Shown piece by piece: positions 62,923 to 64,000 of a stretch of DNA of 64,000 nucleotides (positions are counted from its first letter, which is position 1; the number at the start of each line of letters is the position of its first letter). The translations under genes and the position numbers were made by a program. The stretch comes from Alphaproteobacteria bacterium (lineage in GTDB: Bacteria; Pseudomonadota; Alphaproteobacteria; Micropepsales; Micropepsaceae), in assembly GCA_028871795.1 (NCBI GenBank), contig JAGWMG010000001.1:124001-188000 (forward strand), written 5' to 3'. The notes beneath the pieces were generated by a model. The model worked only from the letters and a program-made list of their open reading frames with translations. It ran no database searches and was not told the origin of the DNA.

Positions 62923-63183
62923 CTATCGCGGTGGGACGGGATCGTAACCGTGCGAACCGCCGAGCCAAGTGATGGGATGGCAGCGCGCCAGCCGGCGGAT
63001 TGCCAAGGCCATGCCTTTCAACGCTCCGTGTTTCTCGATCGCCTCGATGGCATATTGCGAACAGGTCGGCGTGAAACGGCAGGACGGCGGCAGCATCGGT
63101 GACACGAAAAAGCGATAAAAGCGGATCGGTGCAATTAGCACGGCGGCGGCGACTTGCCGTAAACGCTTCCCAGGGTCGATCAC
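62923..63183 (-). CDS. yidD: membrane protein insertion efficiency factor YidD
   Basis: 86 residues. Marks of the family: [38 protein letters not shown] and the RLARCHPI block. An amphipathic N-terminus lies at the inner membrane, and the protein helps YidC. Its start overlaps the rnpA end (ATGA). The yidC ATG is 4 bases downstream of its stop. Confidence 0.95.
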   Translation of the reverse strand: MIDPGKRLRQVAAAVLIAPIRFYRFFVSPMLPPSCRFTPTCSQYAIEAIEKHGALKGMALAIRRLARCHPITWLGGSHGYDPVPPR

Positions 63184-63587
63184 GAACGGCCTCCCGTCTT
63201 GGTCTCGCTCAGCTTCAGATGGGCCGCAGCAAGCGCGGCGGCAAGGTCTTCGAGAAGACCGTCGAAAGGCCGATTCAGCGTGGCTGCTCTGGCGACTAGA
63301 ACATAGTCGGTACGTTCCCGCCCCGAAAGGGGCAGCACGGCCGCAGCGGCGGCGCGCAGCCGCCGCTTGGCCCGGTTGCGCTCGACCGCGCCGCCGATCT
63401 TGCGGCTGGCGGTGAATCCGACACGGAAATGGCCCTCCAGGGCCGCGCCGTCCGGGGTTCGGCAGGCCTCGAGCGTCAGGCCGGAGGTGATCTTGCGCAC
63501 GCCGCGTTGGGCGCGCAGGAAGTCGGCTCTATGTCCCAAGCGGTCGGCATTTAGCCGTTGCGCCGGTTCGGGCGTGGCGGTGGGCAA
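63180..63587 (-). CDS. rnpA: ribonuclease P protein component
   Basis: 135 residues. Basic protein subunit of RNase P, which trims the 5' ends of tRNA. The signature [11 protein letters not shown] follows SRKIGGAVE. The N-terminal [21 protein letters not shown] segment ([13 protein letters not shown]) is typical. It lies 3 bases after rpmH, and the length is usual. Confidence 0.94.
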   Translation of the reverse strand: MPTATPEPAQRLNADRLGHRADFLRAQRGVRKITSGLTLEACRTPDGAALEGHFRVGFTASRKIGGAVERNRAKRRLRAAAAAVLPLSGRERTDYVLVARAATLNRPFDGLLEDLAAALAAAHLKLSETKTGGRS

Positions 63588-63590
63588 TTG

Positions 63591-63725
63591 TCAGGCCGAC
63601 AATTTTTTGCGGCCGTGGGCGCGTCGGCGCGTCAGGATCCTGCGTCCGCCTTTGGTGGCCATGCGGGTCCTAAAGCCGTGACGGCGCTTGCGCACGATCT
63701 TGCTCGGCTGATAGGGGCGCTTCAT
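63591..63725 (-). CDS. rpmH: 50S ribosomal protein L34
   Basis: 44 residues, complete. Sequence [20 protein letters not shown] followed by [20 protein letters not shown] is the textbook L34. First gene of the rpmH-rnpA-yidD-yidC-engB-argB operon. Confidence 0.98.
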   Translation of the reverse strand: MKRPYQPSKIVRKRRHGFRTRMATKGGRRILTRRRAHGRKKLSA

Positions 63726-63762
63726 GGCGGATCTCCGGGCGGATTCCTGCAAAAGAGGCGCG

Positions 63763-63791
63763 GTTCTAAGCATTAGGCCCTGGGCTGTCAA
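63763..63791 (-). promoter_or_regulatory. sigma-70-type promoter of the rpmH operon
   Basis: Read on the minus strand: -35 TTGACA (63786-63791), 17-base spacer, and -10 TAGAAC (63763-63768). The -35 and the spacing are ideal. The start site would lie about 30 bases before the rpmH ATG. Confidence 0.6.
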
Positions 63792-63811
63792 TGCAACGCC
63801 GAAATAGCCCC

Positions 63812-64000
63812 ATGCGCCTTGTTTTCTGCCGCCCGGATAGGGCCTTATGGGCGCGCATGCGGGTGCCATTACGCGCGCTTTTGGACCGAGGCTGGGGGTT
63901 GGTCGCTCACAGCCTTTCCGGCCGTCTGCTTCTTCTGACGGTCCTTTACGCGCTGGCGAGCGAAGTGCTGATCTTCGTGCCGGCCATCGGGCTCTATCAC
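63812..64000 (+). CDS. probable sensor histidine kinase, N-terminus only
   Basis: The 3' part lies beyond the right edge. From the ATG at 63857 the frame reads [20 protein letters not shown] and then [20 protein letters not shown], a basic start and a first membrane helix; an in-frame ATG at 63812 would add 15 residues. The block [23 protein letters not shown] resembles the N-terminus of alphaproteobacterial HAMP-type sensor kinases often found near rpmH. No kinase domain is visible in the window, so the call is tentative. It is divergent from rpmH. Confidence 0.5.
   Translation, partial: MRLVFCRPDRALWARMRVPLRALLDRGWGLVAHSLSGRLLLLTVLYALASEVLIFVPAIGLYH

Noticed and set aside
63591..63860. A replication origin beside rpmH
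   Set aside because: I saw no cluster of DnaA boxes (TTATCCACA-like) and no dnaA or dnaN gene here.

Overview
The window is a GC-rich, gene-dense stretch of an alphaproteobacterial chromosome. Several gene orders typical of that class point to this: argH-lptM-lysA-DUF4175, cycM-kdsB-pheA, the signal recognition particle RNA directly before dnaX and recR, def-fmt-truA, a HAD nucleotidase before dapD and dapE, and rpmH-rnpA-yidD-yidC-engB-argB. CtrA-type boxes (TTAA-N7-TTAA) before pilus genes and the betaine-lipid genes btaA/btaB fit as well. The family cannot be fixed from sequence alone. A Rhizomicrobium/Micropepsis-like or Caulobacter-like soil or water organism is a guess. I see no phage, insertion sequence, CRISPR array, tRNA or rRNA.

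Layout. 0-9 kb: end of the argH-lysA operon, a TlpA-type thioredoxin, a 3-hydroxyacyl-CoA dehydrogenase with its electron transfer flavoprotein (etfAB), then a soluble cytochrome c overlapping a gene for a monohaem cytochrome-barrel fusion that resembles Cyc2. 9-19 kb: ftsK, a DapC-type aminotransferase, two small secreted proteins, the nitrogen pair glnK-amtB with candidate NtrC and sigma-54 sites, a UbiH-family hydroxylase and asd. 19-24 kb: an OmpA-family protein with a 19-proline linker, btaB-btaA for betaine lipids, and tesB.

23.6-37.4 kb is a complete tight-adherence (Tad/Cpa) pilus locus: two TadE-like pseudopilins, a TadG-like von Willebrand protein, a secretin-N-domain protein, the 54-residue Flp pilin, cpaA-B-C-D-E-F, tadB, tadC and a TadD-like lipoprotein. 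A fatty-acid-hydroxylase family gene sits among them. CtrA-like boxes precede the pilin and cpaB, which suggests the pilus is made at a set point in the cell cycle.

37.5-42 kb is accessory: an orphan TAXI-type binding protein, a PadR repressor facing a small membrane protein across a palindromic operator, a glyoxalase-fold protein, a glutathione transferase and a GhrA-type reductase. 42-64 kb is mostly housekeeping: cytochrome, LPS, phenylalanine, NAD, replication and repair genes, then formylation, tRNA modification, cell wall, lysine and arginine synthesis, and the membrane-insertion/ribosomal rpmH operon. dnaX carries an in-frame palindromic repeat of about 144 bp. The right edge cuts the start of a probable sensor kinase.

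Five lysine/diaminopimelate steps are spread over the window (lysA, dapC-like, asd, dapE, dapD). Genes are packed tightly: many same-strand neighbours overlap as ATGA, GTGA or TGATG, and several convergent pairs share or abut their stop codons.
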